NCBI RefSeq assembly: GCF_003855095.1
Contig: NZ_CP033972.1
Location: forward strand, 1,302,001-1,366,000
Direction of reading: 5' to 3'
DNA length: 64,000 nt
Source: Gordonia insulae
GTDB lineage: Bacteria; Actinomycetota; Actinomycetes; Mycobacteriales; Mycobacteriaceae
The position numbers were made by a program, and so were the translations under genes. Below, piece by piece: positions 54,185-62,556 of this stretch; within the stretch, counting starts at the first letter, position 1, and the number at the start of each line of letters is the position of its first letter. Below the pieces are notes generated by a model that saw nothing but the letters and a program-made list of their open reading frames with translations, did not search any database and had not been told where the DNA came from.

Positions 54185-54481
54185 ATGTGGATCGGATTCG
54201 CGGAACTCGACTACCTCCTCGGTGACGTGCACTCGCTCAAGCAGAAGCGATCGATCGTGCGACCGATGGTCGCGGAGATCCGACGACGGTTCGCTGTCTC
54301 GGTTGCCGAGGTCGACCATCTCGACGCCCATCGTCGGACGGTGATCGGCGTGTCACTCGTCGCAGCCGATCGGTCCCACGTGATCGAGGTGCTCGATGCC
54401 GTCGAACGGTTCGCCGCGGGACGACCTGAGATCGAACTCCTCTCGGTACGGCGGCGGGCGATCGTGTCCACCGACGTCTAG
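54185..54481 (+). CDS. DUF503 family protein (YlxP-like)
   Basis: This 98-residue ferredoxin-like-fold protein contains HSLKQKRSIVRPMVAEIRRRF and VAEVDHLDAHRRTVIGVSLV, the DUF503 signature. Relatives lie beside rbfA and infB in many bacteria and are presumed ribosome-associated; the function is unproven. A -10 TACGAT lies nine bases before ATG 54185, so the transcript has little or no leader. The gene stands apart from the usual translation cluster and is convergent with the AroA-like gene. Confidence 0.85.
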   Translation: MWIGFAELDYLLGDVHSLKQKRSIVRPMVAEIRRRFAVSVAEVDHLDAHRRTVIGVSLVAADRSHVIEVLDAVERFAAGRPEIELLSVRRRAIVSTDV

Positions 54482-54543
54482 CGACGGACCGTTCCCGGTG
54501 CCTCAGGAGGCCCGGAGCAAACCTCAAGCGCCCCCGATCCAAC

Positions 54544-55236
54544 TCAGCGCTCCAGATACTCGTGTGGCAGCCGGTCACTGCCGGGAACCAGGTATTCGTC
54601 GGCGGCCAGCATGCGGGTCCACTCACCGGTGAATCCGCGATACCTGCTGTCGACCATTTGCCAATCGGTCACCTCCAGGCCGTCGACGACGAGGCCCAGC
54701 ACCGCCCCCGCGAGGGCGACGTCTGCACGACCGGCCGATTCCCACTTTCCGGCGGTCAGCTCGCCGGGATAGACGGTCAGGCAGCCGGATTCGTCAGTGT
54801 CGACCCGGCCGCCCAGACGTCGCAGATTGTCGGCGACGACCGCCCCCGACGCCGCGTCATCGACGACGATGCGGCTCGGCCCGTCGGCGAGTGCGGCGAC
54901 CGCGATCAGTATCTGCGCGATCGCGTCGTCGCATACACCCAGGTCAACGGCACCCACAGCACCGCTCGTCGATCGTCCGGTGACGGTCAGCCCGGCCGCC
55001 GACGACACCACGTACCCACCCATGTCGGCGAACGCACCAGCCACCGTCTCAGCGGCCGACGACCTGTCAGGCCAGTTGCGAATGAGTACCGTGCCGCCGG
55101 TGATGAGGCCCGCCGCGGCGAACGCGGCCGCCACCGCCACATCGGGCGCGTCCGTCGCGGGAGCGGTCGGAACGCTCACCCGGGCACGCACCGGTGCCGC
55201 TGCCGTCGGCGCACGCCACCCTCGTCCGCCGCTCAC
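54544..55236 (-). CDS. EPSP-synthase-like protein, half-size
   Basis: This 230-residue protein matches parts of one EPSP synthase (AroA/MurA fold) half. It contains a DAPDVAVAAAFAAAGLITGG segment, SSAAETVAGAFADMGGYV, VCDDAIAQILIAVAALADGP (where AroA has its conserved Asp and following helix) and ADNLRRLGGRVDTDESG. Full AroA is about 430 residues with two such domains. Here the ES-x-R catalytic block is replaced by DAASGAVVADNLRR, and the N-terminal domain is missing, so shikimate-pathway activity is improbable. GTG 55236 overlaps the stop of the AsnC-type regulator gene (GTGA), so the two are made together. The function is unknown; a binding or regulatory role is possible. Confidence 0.55.
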   Translation of the reverse strand: MSGGRGWRAPTAAAPVRARVSVPTAPATDAPDVAVAAAFAAAGLITGGTVLIRNWPDRSSAAETVAGAFADMGGYVVSSAAGLTVTGRSTSGAVGAVDLGVCDDAIAQILIAVAALADGPSRIVVDDAASGAVVADNLRRLGGRVDTDESGCLTVYPGELTAGKWESAGRADVALAGAVLGLVVDGLEVTDWQMVDSRYRGFTGEWTRMLAADEYLVPGSDRLPHEYLER

Positions 55237-56192
55237 GGACGCACCTCCATCGGGTAGTGATAGCTCTCTTTCACGGTGTCCAGATGCACCCAACTGTCGA
55301 TCCGCAGCACCGACCGCAGCGCCCGGAGTCGATCCAGCACACTGACCACCTCCGCCAACGAATCCGCGTCGATCGTGGCCAGCAGGTCATACCGGCCGAG
55401 CGTCTCGGCCAGGAAGCGCACCTCGGGCATTCCGGCGAGCAAGTCACCGCCGGCCGCGACGGGGCCGCGCAGCGAGAGTCCCACCCCCACGTCCACTCGC
55501 CCATCGCGCCGCCCGGTCCGCGTGATGGCACCGATGCGAACCACACCGTTGTCGATCATCCGCAGGACGCGGGTCCGGGCGGTGCCGGTGGACACCCCCA
55601 CCCGCTCGGCCAAGGCGGTGAACGGCAGACGACCATCGAATTGCAAGTGCGACAGTATCTTCGCGTCGACCCGATCAATCCCCACATCGGCGGCCTGAGT
55701 GGGCCGCAACACGTCGACGGTCAGGTTGGTGTAATAGAGCGTCTCGGTCTCACGCACCCCATCGACCGACCGCACCCGGTCGAGCACCGCGGCGAGTTCG
55801 GCATCGCTGCGCGCGCGGACCTCCGCGATCAGCGGAAAGCTCCCCGATGCCAGCGACACGAACGGCACCTCGGGCATCGCGGCCAGGGCGTCGGCCACGC
55901 GACGCACCGGCTGGTCGACGGTCAGCGAGATGTGCGCCAGCGAGCGAATCCCCAGTGTCAGCGGATGCACGATACCGACGACCCGCACGATGTCCTCGTC
56001 GAGCATCTGGCTCAGCCGCCGCGCCGCGGCAGCTCTGGAGATGCCGACCCGGTCGGCCAGATCGTTGGCCGTGATCCGCCCGTCGGCGCGCAACTCGTCC
56101 AGGATCTGCAGGTCCACACCCGAGACCGACGCCGGCCTTTGTTCATCACGAGAAATTAACAATTCCGCTCTTTTCGACGCTGACGGACACAT
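55233..56192 (-). CDS. Double Lrp/AsnC-family regulator
   Basis: This 319-residue protein is a tandem duplication of the Lrp unit. HTH 1 is at about residues 25-75 (LQILDELRADGRITANDLAD; RVGISRAAAARRLSQ), ligand domain 1 at about 85-165, HTH 2 at about 172-222 (AKILSHLQFDGRLPFTALAE; RVGVSTGTARTRVLRM) and ligand domain 2 at about 235-310. Single-unit Lrp proteins are about 150 residues. Such regulators sense amino acids or their products and control adjacent operons. It is divergent from the transporter/oxygenase operon at 56379, its probable target. The start ATG 56192 lies near a TTATCT -10-like hexamer. Confidence 0.87.
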   Translation of the reverse strand: MCPSASKRAELLISRDEQRPASVSGVDLQILDELRADGRITANDLADRVGISRAAAARRLSQMLDEDIVRVVGIVHPLTLGIRSLAHISLTVDQPVRRVADALAAMPEVPFVSLASGSFPLIAEVRARSDAELAAVLDRVRSVDGVRETETLYYTNLTVDVLRPTQAADVGIDRVDAKILSHLQFDGRLPFTALAERVGVSTGTARTRVLRMIDNGVVRIGAITRTGRRDGRVDVGVGLSLRGPVAAGGDLLAGMPEVRFLAETLGRYDLLATIDADSLAEVVSVLDRLRALRSVLRIDSWVHLDTVKESYHYPMEVRP

Positions 56193-56226
56193 TCTCAGTC
56201 AGATAAGCACTTCACTCGGGACCTGC

Positions 56227-56259
56227 TGCAAATTCACCATCTAGGTGATCGAATCTGCA
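56227..56259. promoter_or_regulatory. Imperfect dyad, candidate Lrp-type operator
   Basis: TGCAAATTCACC and GGTGATCGAATCTGCA form an imperfect inverted repeat in the AT-rich divergent promoter region. A second short dyad, TGTCCAGTACTGACA, follows at 56267-56281. Both sit between the regulator gene and the transporter promoter, the expected location for control by the AsnC-type protein. Confidence 0.45.
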
Positions 56260-56289
56260 ACTTTAGTGTCCAGTACTGACAATTCTAGT

Positions 56290-56318
56290 TTGTTTCACCC
56301 GCTGAGCACACCTAATGT
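56290..56318 (+). promoter_or_regulatory. Predicted promoter of the transporter/oxygenase operon
   Basis: TTGTTT (56290-56295) and TAATGT (56313-56318) are separated by exactly 17 bases. Transcription would begin near 56325, giving a leader of about 54 nt to ATG 56379. The in-frame ATG at 56325 would then be at the transcript end. Confidence 0.5.
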
Positions 56319-56378
56319 TCCGTGATGAAACGACCGGCGACCACGCCGGCAAGTACACGACGAGGTCTGAGGAACGCC

Positions 56379-57215
56379 ATGCGAAGAGTTCTGGTCAGCA
56401 TCGCCGCCACCGTGTTGGCAGCAACCACGATCGCCGGCTGCGGGAGCAGCAGCGGGGGCACCGAGGCATCGGGTGACGCACCCGCGGGCCTGCTGCGTGA
56501 GGGCCAGCTCTCGGTGTGCACCGACCCCGAGTATCCGCCGATGGAATACTTCGCCGATGGCGACACCTCCAACCCGGTCGGCTTCGACCCCGACGGCGCC
56601 CGCGCCCTGGCCGACCTCTGGGGCCTCGACATCACGTGGCAGAACACCGCATTCGACGGCCTCATGCCTGCGCTGCAGGCCAAGCGCTGCGACATTCTCT
56701 GGGCCGCCCTCTATCTCAGCCCGGAACGTCTCGAGGTTGCCGACGGCAGCCCGTTCATGAACACCGGCCCGGGCCTGATCGTGCCGTCGGGCACCACCGA
56801 CATCACCACCTCCGACGACCTGTCCGGCAAGACGGTCGCGGTACAAGGTGGCGGCTCGAATGAGTTGACACTCAAGGACCTGTCGAGCAAGTTCGAATCC
56901 GAGGGCAAGCCGGGCATCACCATTCAGCCGTACCCCAAGACCGCAGAAACCGTCGCCGCCGTCACCAACGGCAAGGCCGACGCGCTCATCGAGACCGACG
57001 TCGCGGTGGTGGACATGGTCAACAAGTCGGGCGGCAGCCTCAAGTCCGTCCCCGGCGTCTTCCCCGCGGAGACCAAGTTCGGCGTGTTCACGCTCAAGGA
57101 CTCACCGCTGAGTCCCGCCGTCGCCGAGGGACTGCAGACGCTCAACGACAACGGCACACTGGGCAAGCTCGCCGAGAAGTACGGTCTCGATCCCAACAGC
57201 ATCGTCACCGAGTAG
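56379..57215 (+). CDS. ABC transporter substrate-binding lipoprotein, polar amino acid type
   Basis: This 278-residue protein has a lipoprotein signal peptide: [20 protein letters not shown] followed by Cys21, the lipobox Cys. The mature domain is a family 3 solute-binding protein ([88 protein letters not shown]). These bind polar amino acids, opines or related cations. GAGGA is six bases before ATG 56379; an in-frame start at 56322 would add 19 residues before the signal. It is the first gene of an operon with a permease and an ATPase. Confidence 0.88.
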   Translation: MRRVLVSIAATVLAATTIAGCGSSSGGTEASGDAPAGLLREGQLSVCTDPEYPPMEYFADGDTSNPVGFDPDGARALADLWGLDITWQNTAFDGLMPALQAKRCDILWAALYLSPERLEVADGSPFMNTGPGLIVPSGTTDITTSDDLSGKTVAVQGGGSNELTLKDLSSKFESEGKPGITIQPYPKTAETVAAVTNGKADALIETDVAVVDMVNKSGGSLKSVPGVFPAETKFGVFTLKDSPLSPAVAEGLQTLNDNGTLGKLAEKYGLDPNSIVTE

Positions 57216-57218
57216 GCC

Positions 57219-57947
57219 ATGACCTTCGAGTGGAACGTCTTCATCGACGCGCTGACCTCCGGCACGTTTCTCCGCGGAGCGTTGCTGTCGCTGGCGCTGG
57301 CGGTCGTCTCGATGATCGCCGCCACGGTCATCGGGTTCGTGGTCGCGTTGCTGCGAATCGCGAAGAACTCGGGCGCACGCTCGGTCGGTTGGACCTACGT
57401 CTGGTTCTTCCGCGCCATCCCCACGCTGCTGGTGCTGCTGCTCATCTGGAACGCCGGCCCCCAGCTCTTCCCCGCGCTACGGGAGAACTGGTTCACCCCG
57501 TTCCTGGCCGCATTCGTGGGCTTCGCCGTCGTGGAGGCGGCGTACATGGCCGAGATCCTGCGGTCGGCGCTGCTATCGGTCGACGACGGCCAGCACATCG
57601 CGGCCCGCGCCCTCGGCCTGCCACCGCACAAGGTGTTGTTCAAAGTGGTGCTGCCGCAGGCCATCAAGGTCGCGATTCCGCCCAGCGGAAACGAGTTCAT
57701 CGCGATGCTGAAGTACACGTCGCTGGCCTCGGTCATCTCGCTGCGCGAACTGCTGACAACCGCACAATCCGAGGTGTCGGTCACCTTCCGCTACGCCGAA
57801 TACTATTCGGCTGCACTGATCTACTACCTCGTGATCGTCAGTGTCGCGATGTTGGGCCAGTACTTCCTCGAACGGCGCTACCAGTGGATCTCGAAGGGGC
57901 AGCACACCTCGGTGACCACACCGACATCCCAGGAGGTCCCCGCATGA
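57219..57947 (+). CDS. Amino acid ABC transporter permease
   Basis: This 242-residue inner-membrane permease of the HisM/GlnP type has about five membrane segments ([40 protein letters not shown]). The EAA loop, which contacts the ATPase, is [20 protein letters not shown]. The N-terminal [18 protein letters not shown] is typical of polar amino acid permeases. Only one permease gene is present, so a homodimer is likely. It starts three bases after the binding-protein stop and overlaps the ATPase gene (ATGA). Confidence 0.92.
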   Translation: MTFEWNVFIDALTSGTFLRGALLSLALAVVSMIAATVIGFVVALLRIAKNSGARSVGWTYVWFFRAIPTLLVLLLIWNAGPQLFPALRENWFTPFLAAFVGFAVVEAAYMAEILRSALLSVDDGQHIAARALGLPPHKVLFKVVLPQAIKVAIPPSGNEFIAMLKYTSLASVISLRELLTTAQSEVSVTFRYAEYYSAALIYYLVIVSVAMLGQYFLERRYQWISKGQHTSVTTPTSQEVPA

Positions 57948-58711
57948 GTGAGCCGGTACTGCAGGCGATCAACCTGCATCGCACATACGGCAATACCGAG
58001 GTCCTCAAGGGTGTCGACCTCACCGTCGGCAAGGGCGAGGTCAAGGCGCTGCTGGGGCCGTCGGGGTCCGGCAAGTCCACCATCCTGCGCCTGTTGGCCC
58101 TGCTCGAGCCGGCCGACGACGGCGAGATCCTGCTCAACGGCAAGCAATTGGGTGTGTCGGTGATGTCCGACGGGACCACCCGGCCGCTGCGGGAATCGCA
58201 TCTGGCCCGCCAACGTCGCGACATCGGGATGGTGTTCCAACGGTTCAATCTCTTCGCGCACCTCGACGTGGCGCACAACGTCACGCTGGCGTTGACCGAG
58301 GTCGCCGGTATGTCCAAGGCCGATGCCCGGCAGCAGGCCGAGGCCATGCTCGAACGCGTCGGGATGGCGCACCGGCTCAAGCACTACCCCAGCGAGTTGT
58401 CCGGCGGACAGCAGCAGCGGGTCGCCATCGCGCGGGCGCTGGTGATGAACCCGTCGGTGATGTTGTTCGACGAGCCCACCTCCGCGCTCGACCCGGAACT
58501 GGTCGGCGAGGTACTCGACGTGATGGAACAACTCGCCGACGAGGGTATGACCATGGTGGTCGTCACCCACGAAACCCGTTTCGCCCGTCGCGTCGCCAAC
58601 GAGGTCTCCCTGTTCGACAGCGGGCGGATCGTCGAATCCGGTCCGCCGGAAACGTTCTTCGACGACCCCAGCCATGCGCGTACCCGACAATTCCTGTCCC
58701 ACCTGCACTGA
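57944..58711 (+). CDS. Amino acid ABC transporter ATP-binding protein
   Basis: This 255-residue cytosolic ATPase of the GlnQ type has Walker A GPSGSGKS at residues 38-45, Q-loop [17 protein letters not shown], signature [15 protein letters not shown], Walker [15 protein letters not shown] and the H-loop [10 protein letters not shown]. It powers the preceding permease. Codon use and GC match neighbours. The ATG overlaps the permease stop, showing tight coupling. Confidence 0.94.
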   Translation: MSEPVLQAINLHRTYGNTEVLKGVDLTVGKGEVKALLGPSGSGKSTILRLLALLEPADDGEILLNGKQLGVSVMSDGTTRPLRESHLARQRRDIGMVFQRFNLFAHLDVAHNVTLALTEVAGMSKADARQQAEAMLERVGMAHRLKHYPSELSGGQQQRVAIARALVMNPSVMLFDEPTSALDPELVGEVLDVMEQLADEGMTMVVVTHETRFARRVANEVSLFDSGRIVESGPPETFFDDPSHARTRQFLSHLH

Positions 58712-58743
58712 CATATCACCGACCGATGTGGAGCATCCCAGAG

Positions 58744-59727
58744 ATGAGCGACCAACGACCGCTCGCCGTCTACACCGACACCGACGACCTCAATCCCGCT
58801 GCCGGGGTTGACCTGTTGTCCGGCAATGGCTTCCGGGTCGAGGTGTGCCAGACCCGTGATCCCGACCGGATCGCCGAGGCGGCCGCCGGTGCGAGCGCGC
58901 TGTTGGTGGGTTATGCACCCATCGACCGCGAGCTGCTCGACCGACTGCCTGATCTGCGGATCATCGCATTGCTCTCGCGCGGCTACGACAACGTCGACGT
59001 GGCCGCGGCCACCGAACGCGGGATCTGGGTATGCACCGTCGCAGATCTGGCGTCCGAAGAGGTCGGCACACATGCCTGGACCCTGAGTCTGGCTCTGTTG
59101 CGCCAACTCCCGTACTTCGCCGGGTGTGGCACGGTGCACGGGTGGATCGATCGGCCGCCAACGCTGCCGCGCCGACTGTCGGAGGTGACCGTCGGCGTGC
59201 TCGGCCTGGGGAGCACCGGCCGCGCGTATGCCGAACTCGCCGCTCCCGCCGCCGCGCGGGTGCTGGCACACGACGTCAGCCGCGGGCCGGACCGACCGGA
59301 CGTCCCCGGGGTGCAGATCGTCGATTTCTGGACGGTCATCGAGGAAGCCGATGTGCTCTCCCTGCATCTCCCGCTCACCGAGAAGACGCGCGGCATCATC
59401 GACGCCGAAGCGATCGCCCGAATGCGTGACGATGCGTACCTCGTCAACGTCGCCCGCGGTGCGCTGCTCGACCCCGCCGCACTGCTCGACGCGCTCGATC
59501 ACCACCGGCTGGCCGGCGCCGCACTCGATGTGTTCGACACCGAACCCCCGGCCGCCGATGACCCGCTGCTGGCGCATCCCCGGGTGCTCACCACCCCGCA
59601 CGTCGCGTACCTGTCCACCACCACCGAAAGCGGCTACATCACCGCGCAGGCGAACAACGTCCTCGCCTGGCACGACGAGGGCCGGCCGACCGATCCCATC
59701 AACCACATCGCAGGAATGCCATGCTGA
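58744..59727 (+). CDS. D-isomer-specific 2-hydroxyacid dehydrogenase
   Basis: This 327-residue NAD(P)-dependent enzyme interconverts a 2-oxo acid and a D-2-hydroxy acid. The coenzyme motif GLGSTG is at residues 154-159, with an Asp at the end of the next strand (LAHDVSRG), which suggests NAD. Catalytic Arg238 (LVNVARGALLD), Glu267 (DTEPPA) and His286 (TPHVAYL) are all present. ATG 58744 is preferred because GGAG lies ten bases upstream; an in-frame ATG at 58726 has no ribosome site. It follows the ATPase gene by 32 bp and overlaps the next gene by seven. The substrate in this operon is unknown. Confidence 0.86.
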   Translation: MSDQRPLAVYTDTDDLNPAAGVDLLSGNGFRVEVCQTRDPDRIAEAAAGASALLVGYAPIDRELLDRLPDLRIIALLSRGYDNVDVAAATERGIWVCTVADLASEEVGTHAWTLSLALLRQLPYFAGCGTVHGWIDRPPTLPRRLSEVTVGVLGLGSTGRAYAELAAPAAARVLAHDVSRGPDRPDVPGVQIVDFWTVIEEADVLSLHLPLTEKTRGIIDAEAIARMRDDAYLVNVARGALLDPAALLDALDHHRLAGAALDVFDTEPPAADDPLLAHPRVLTTPHVAYLSTTTESGYITAQANNVLAWHDEGRPTDPINHIAGMPC

Positions 59728-60590
59728 CCCCCACCGCCGAACTGGCCGTCTTCCAGTCGCTGTGGGCGATGGAGGATCTGCCGACTGCCCGCACACCCTG
59801 GACGCTGCCCGAACAGGCCGCGCGTATCTCGGAAGCTGGGTTCGCCGGCCTGGCCGTCGACCTCGGGGCCCGACAGGCACCCACCGCCGCGGACCTGGCA
59901 CCGCTGCTCGCGGAGCACGACCTCGCCGCGATGGTGTTCGCCTTCGTCGGCGACCGGGCCGGCCTGGACTCCGCCATCGAGTACGCCCACGGGATCGGGG
60001 CGATTCGCATGGTGGTGTGCGCCCAGATCTACGGATTCGATCCGGTTCCCCTGTGCGAGACGCTGACCGACTGGTACGAGACGTGCCGGCAGGCCGGCAT
60101 CACGATGCAGGTGGAGACCCACCGCAACACCGTGACCAACGACCTGCGATTCACCAATCTGCTGCTCGGACACCTCGACCCACGGATCGAAGTGGCCGGC
60201 GACCTGTCTCATTTCGTCTGCGCCAACGAACTGCCCGACGACCCCACACCCGAACACGAGGCACTCATCACCGCGGTGTTGGAGCGATGCGGATCGTTGC
60301 AGGGCCGCATCGCCACCCGCGGCCAGGTCCAGGTCCCGCTGGGCACACCGGCCGGCGCCGGGTGGGAGCGGCGGTTCCGCGGCTGGTGGGAGACCGGTTT
60401 CCGGTCGATCCAGCGGCGCCATCCGGGCGAGCAGATCGTGTTCTGCACCGAACTCGGCACCCGGCCATACGCCATCACCGACGTCGACGGCAACGAGCTT
60501 TCCGACCGTTGGCACGAAGCCCTCATCCTCAAAGAGTGGGCGGCCCAGGCGTTCCGCGCCGCCACCGAAGAACTCCAGGAGCAACGATGA
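59721..60590 (+). CDS. TIM-barrel sugar phosphate isomerase/epimerase-like protein
   Basis: This 289-residue protein has the xylose-isomerase-like TIM barrel layout. An N-terminal GFAGLAVDLGAR strand, MQVETHRNTVTNDL (a Glu/His pair that commonly binds a divalent metal), VAGDLSHFVCANELPDD (Asp/His) and IVFCTELGTRPYAI (terminal Glu) are visible. Members isomerise or epimerise sugars, inositols or hydroxypyruvate, or cleave abasic DNA; the metal-ligand pattern supports an enzyme. The ATG overlaps the dehydrogenase stop, and its stop overlaps the Rieske gene (ATGA). The substrate is not known. Confidence 0.75.
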   Translation: MLTPTAELAVFQSLWAMEDLPTARTPWTLPEQAARISEAGFAGLAVDLGARQAPTAADLAPLLAEHDLAAMVFAFVGDRAGLDSAIEYAHGIGAIRMVVCAQIYGFDPVPLCETLTDWYETCRQAGITMQVETHRNTVTNDLRFTNLLLGHLDPRIEVAGDLSHFVCANELPDDPTPEHEALITAVLERCGSLQGRIATRGQVQVPLGTPAGAGWERRFRGWWETGFRSIQRRHPGEQIVFCTELGTRPYAITDVDGNELSDRWHEALILKEWAAQAFRAATEELQEQR

Positions 60591-61798
60591 CCATCAGCGA
60601 CAGCGTCACGGCGGTGTCCCCCACCGATCACGTCAGCGCCGCAGGCAACCGGATCGTGTCCGGACCGCTGCAGAGCGACAGCAGCCAGCGAGCGCTGATT
60701 CCGGCGCGCGCCTATGTGGGACAAGAAGAGTTCGACCTGGAACAGGAGCGGATCTTCTCCTCGGGTTGGGTGTGGGCCGGGTTCGCCCATTGGGTCGACG
60801 AGCCGGGCAAGGTGCATCCGGTGACGGTCGGGGGCAAACCCCTGCTGATCATCCGGGGCGAGGACGAGCAGGTCCGCGTCTTTCACAACTCGTGCCGTCA
60901 CCGTGGCATGGCCATGCTCGATGAGCCCGCCAAAGTCCGTCGGCGCATCCAGTGCGCGTATCACTGCTGGTCGTACAACCTCGACGGAAGCCTTCACGCC
61001 ACACCGTATTTCAAGCGAGAGCGCACCCGCGCGCTACCTGAAGGCGCCGACGACCTCGGCCTGCTCGCCGTCTCGTCGCGTGTGTGGGCGGGCATGGTGT
61101 TCGTGAACCTGGCCACCGACTTCGCCGACACCGACGCTGCGGCCGCGGATTTCGCCGAGATGTTGGCGCCCATCACCGCACGTTGGGATCACGTCGATTT
61201 CGACCGCATCCATCTCGCCGACGAACGCGAGTTCGACATCGCGGTGAATTGGAAGCTGGTGGTGGAGAACTTCCTCGACTTCTATCACCTACCGTTCATC
61301 CACCCCCAGGTCGGTCCGGTCAGCGCCTCACTCGACGTCGATGACGTGTGGCTCGCCGATCACATCATCGGCGGGATGTATCCGCGGGGCGCGGCCGGCA
61401 AGACCGCGAAATCCGACGAGTCGCTGCCCTTCCTCGGTGACGTGCCCGTCGAGCGCACCGAGAGCCAGGACATCTTCTGCGTCTTCCCCAACGCGCTGCT
61501 GTTCCTCGAGGCCGACTGGTTCCAGGTCATCGGGTTCGACGCCGCCGCCCCGGACCGTACGGTGGAACACATGGCGATCTTCGTCGACTGCGATGCCGCC
61601 GCCGAGAAGTACGGCCCGGCCCGCAAGAGTCTGACCAACATCCTGTTCGAGGTGAACGAGCAGGATCTGCCGATCCTGCATCGACTGCAGGTGGGGCGCC
61701 ACTCACCCGCGTCGGATCGAACCAATCTGGTGACCCATTGGGATCAGATCACCGCGCACTTCCAGGATCTCGTCGCCCGCAAGGCCGGCTACCAATGA
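60587..61798 (+). CDS. Rieske non-heme iron oxygenase, alpha subunit type
   Basis: This 403-residue protein has an N-terminal Rieske [2Fe-2S] domain with ligands Cys103/His105 and Cys123/His126 (SCRHRGM; CAYHCWSY). Its catalytic START-like domain contains VENFLDFYHLPFIHP, giving bridging Asp231 and iron ligands His234 and His239, with Asp360 a likely third ligand. The alpha-only architecture resembles quaternary-ammonium or betaine monooxygenases (GbcA, carnitine and stachydrine enzymes) more than ring-hydroxylating dioxygenases with beta subunits. No reductase or ferredoxin gene is in the operon, so electrons must come from elsewhere. Translation is coupled on both sides (ATGA overlaps). Confidence 0.88.
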   Translation: MTISDSVTAVSPTDHVSAAGNRIVSGPLQSDSSQRALIPARAYVGQEEFDLEQERIFSSGWVWAGFAHWVDEPGKVHPVTVGGKPLLIIRGEDEQVRVFHNSCRHRGMAMLDEPAKVRRRIQCAYHCWSYNLDGSLHATPYFKRERTRALPEGADDLGLLAVSSRVWAGMVFVNLATDFADTDAAAADFAEMLAPITARWDHVDFDRIHLADEREFDIAVNWKLVVENFLDFYHLPFIHPQVGPVSASLDVDDVWLADHIIGGMYPRGAAGKTAKSDESLPFLGDVPVERTESQDIFCVFPNALLFLEADWFQVIGFDAAAPDRTVEHMAIFVDCDAAAEKYGPARKSLTNILFEVNEQDLPILHRLQVGRHSPASDRTNLVTHWDQITAHFQDLVARKAGYQ

Positions 61799-62550
61799 GC
61801 GGCAGCGACGCCGGCGAGGCCGAGCTCCGACGCCAGCTCGCCGCCGTGTATCGGCTGGTGGCGCACTACAAGATGACCGATCTCATCTTCACCCACATCT
61901 CGGTGCGCATCCCGGGCCCCGAGGATCATTTCCTGATCAATCCGTATGGGCTGTTGTTCGAGGAGATCACCGCGTCGAACCTGGTGCGGATCGACCTCGA
62001 CGGCAACGTCGTCGGCGACAGTTCGGCCGTGGTGAACCCTGCCGGTTTCGTCATCCACAGCGCCATCCATCGCGAACGGGCAGACGCCCACTGCATTCTG
62101 CACACCCACACGCTCGCCGGGTGCGCGGTCGCGGCGTCGGCGACGGGACTGCTGCCGCTCAACCAGATCTCGATGGAGTTCCACAACCGGGTCGGCTATC
62201 ACGACTACGAGGGGGTGGCACTCAACGTCGACGAACAGAAGCGGATCGTCGACGACATCGGATCGCACCCGGCGCTGATCCTGCGCAACCACGGACTGTT
62301 GACCGTGGGCGAGACGCCCGGGCGGGCGTTCCTGCGGATGTTTTACCTCAACAAGGCCTGCGAGATCCAGGTGGCGGCCACCCGCGCCGGCGACCTGGTC
62401 TTGCCCGACCCCGCCGTCGCCGAGCACGCCGCGCGCCAACTCAACGGCGAAGACGCCGGCGACGACTACACCGACGATGTGGGCCTGGATCTGGCCTGGG
62501 ACGCCATGGTGCGCCTCGTCGAGCGCATCGCCCCGGACTACAAGGACTGA
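61795..62550 (+). CDS. Class II aldolase/adducin-fold protein
   Basis: This 251-residue protein has the zinc-binding pattern of the family: HTH at residues 103-105 (CILHTHTLAG) and His166 (LRNHGLLTVG). The position that in fuculose- or rhamnulose-phosphate aldolases carries the catalytic Glu (PSSE..LH) reads NPAGFVIHSAIH here, without Glu, so a classical retro-aldol on sugar phosphates is doubtful. Decarboxylases, dehydratases and adducin-like proteins share the fold. It begins with an ATGA overlap with the Rieske gene and ends six bases before the ureohydrolase gene. Confidence 0.82.
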   Translation: MSGSDAGEAELRRQLAAVYRLVAHYKMTDLIFTHISVRIPGPEDHFLINPYGLLFEEITASNLVRIDLDGNVVGDSSAVVNPAGFVIHSAIHRERADAHCILHTHTLAGCAVAASATGLLPLNQISMEFHNRVGYHDYEGVALNVDEQKRIVDDIGSHPALILRNHGLLTVGETPGRAFLRMFYLNKACEIQVAATRAGDLVLPDPAVAEHAARQLNGEDAGDDYTDDVGLDLAWDAMVRLVERIAPDYKD

Positions 62551-62556
62551 GAGCCG

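Noticed and set aside
54544..55236. Functional aroA (EPSP synthase)
   Set aside because: One domain and the ES-x-R catalytic block are missing; length is about half of the enzyme.
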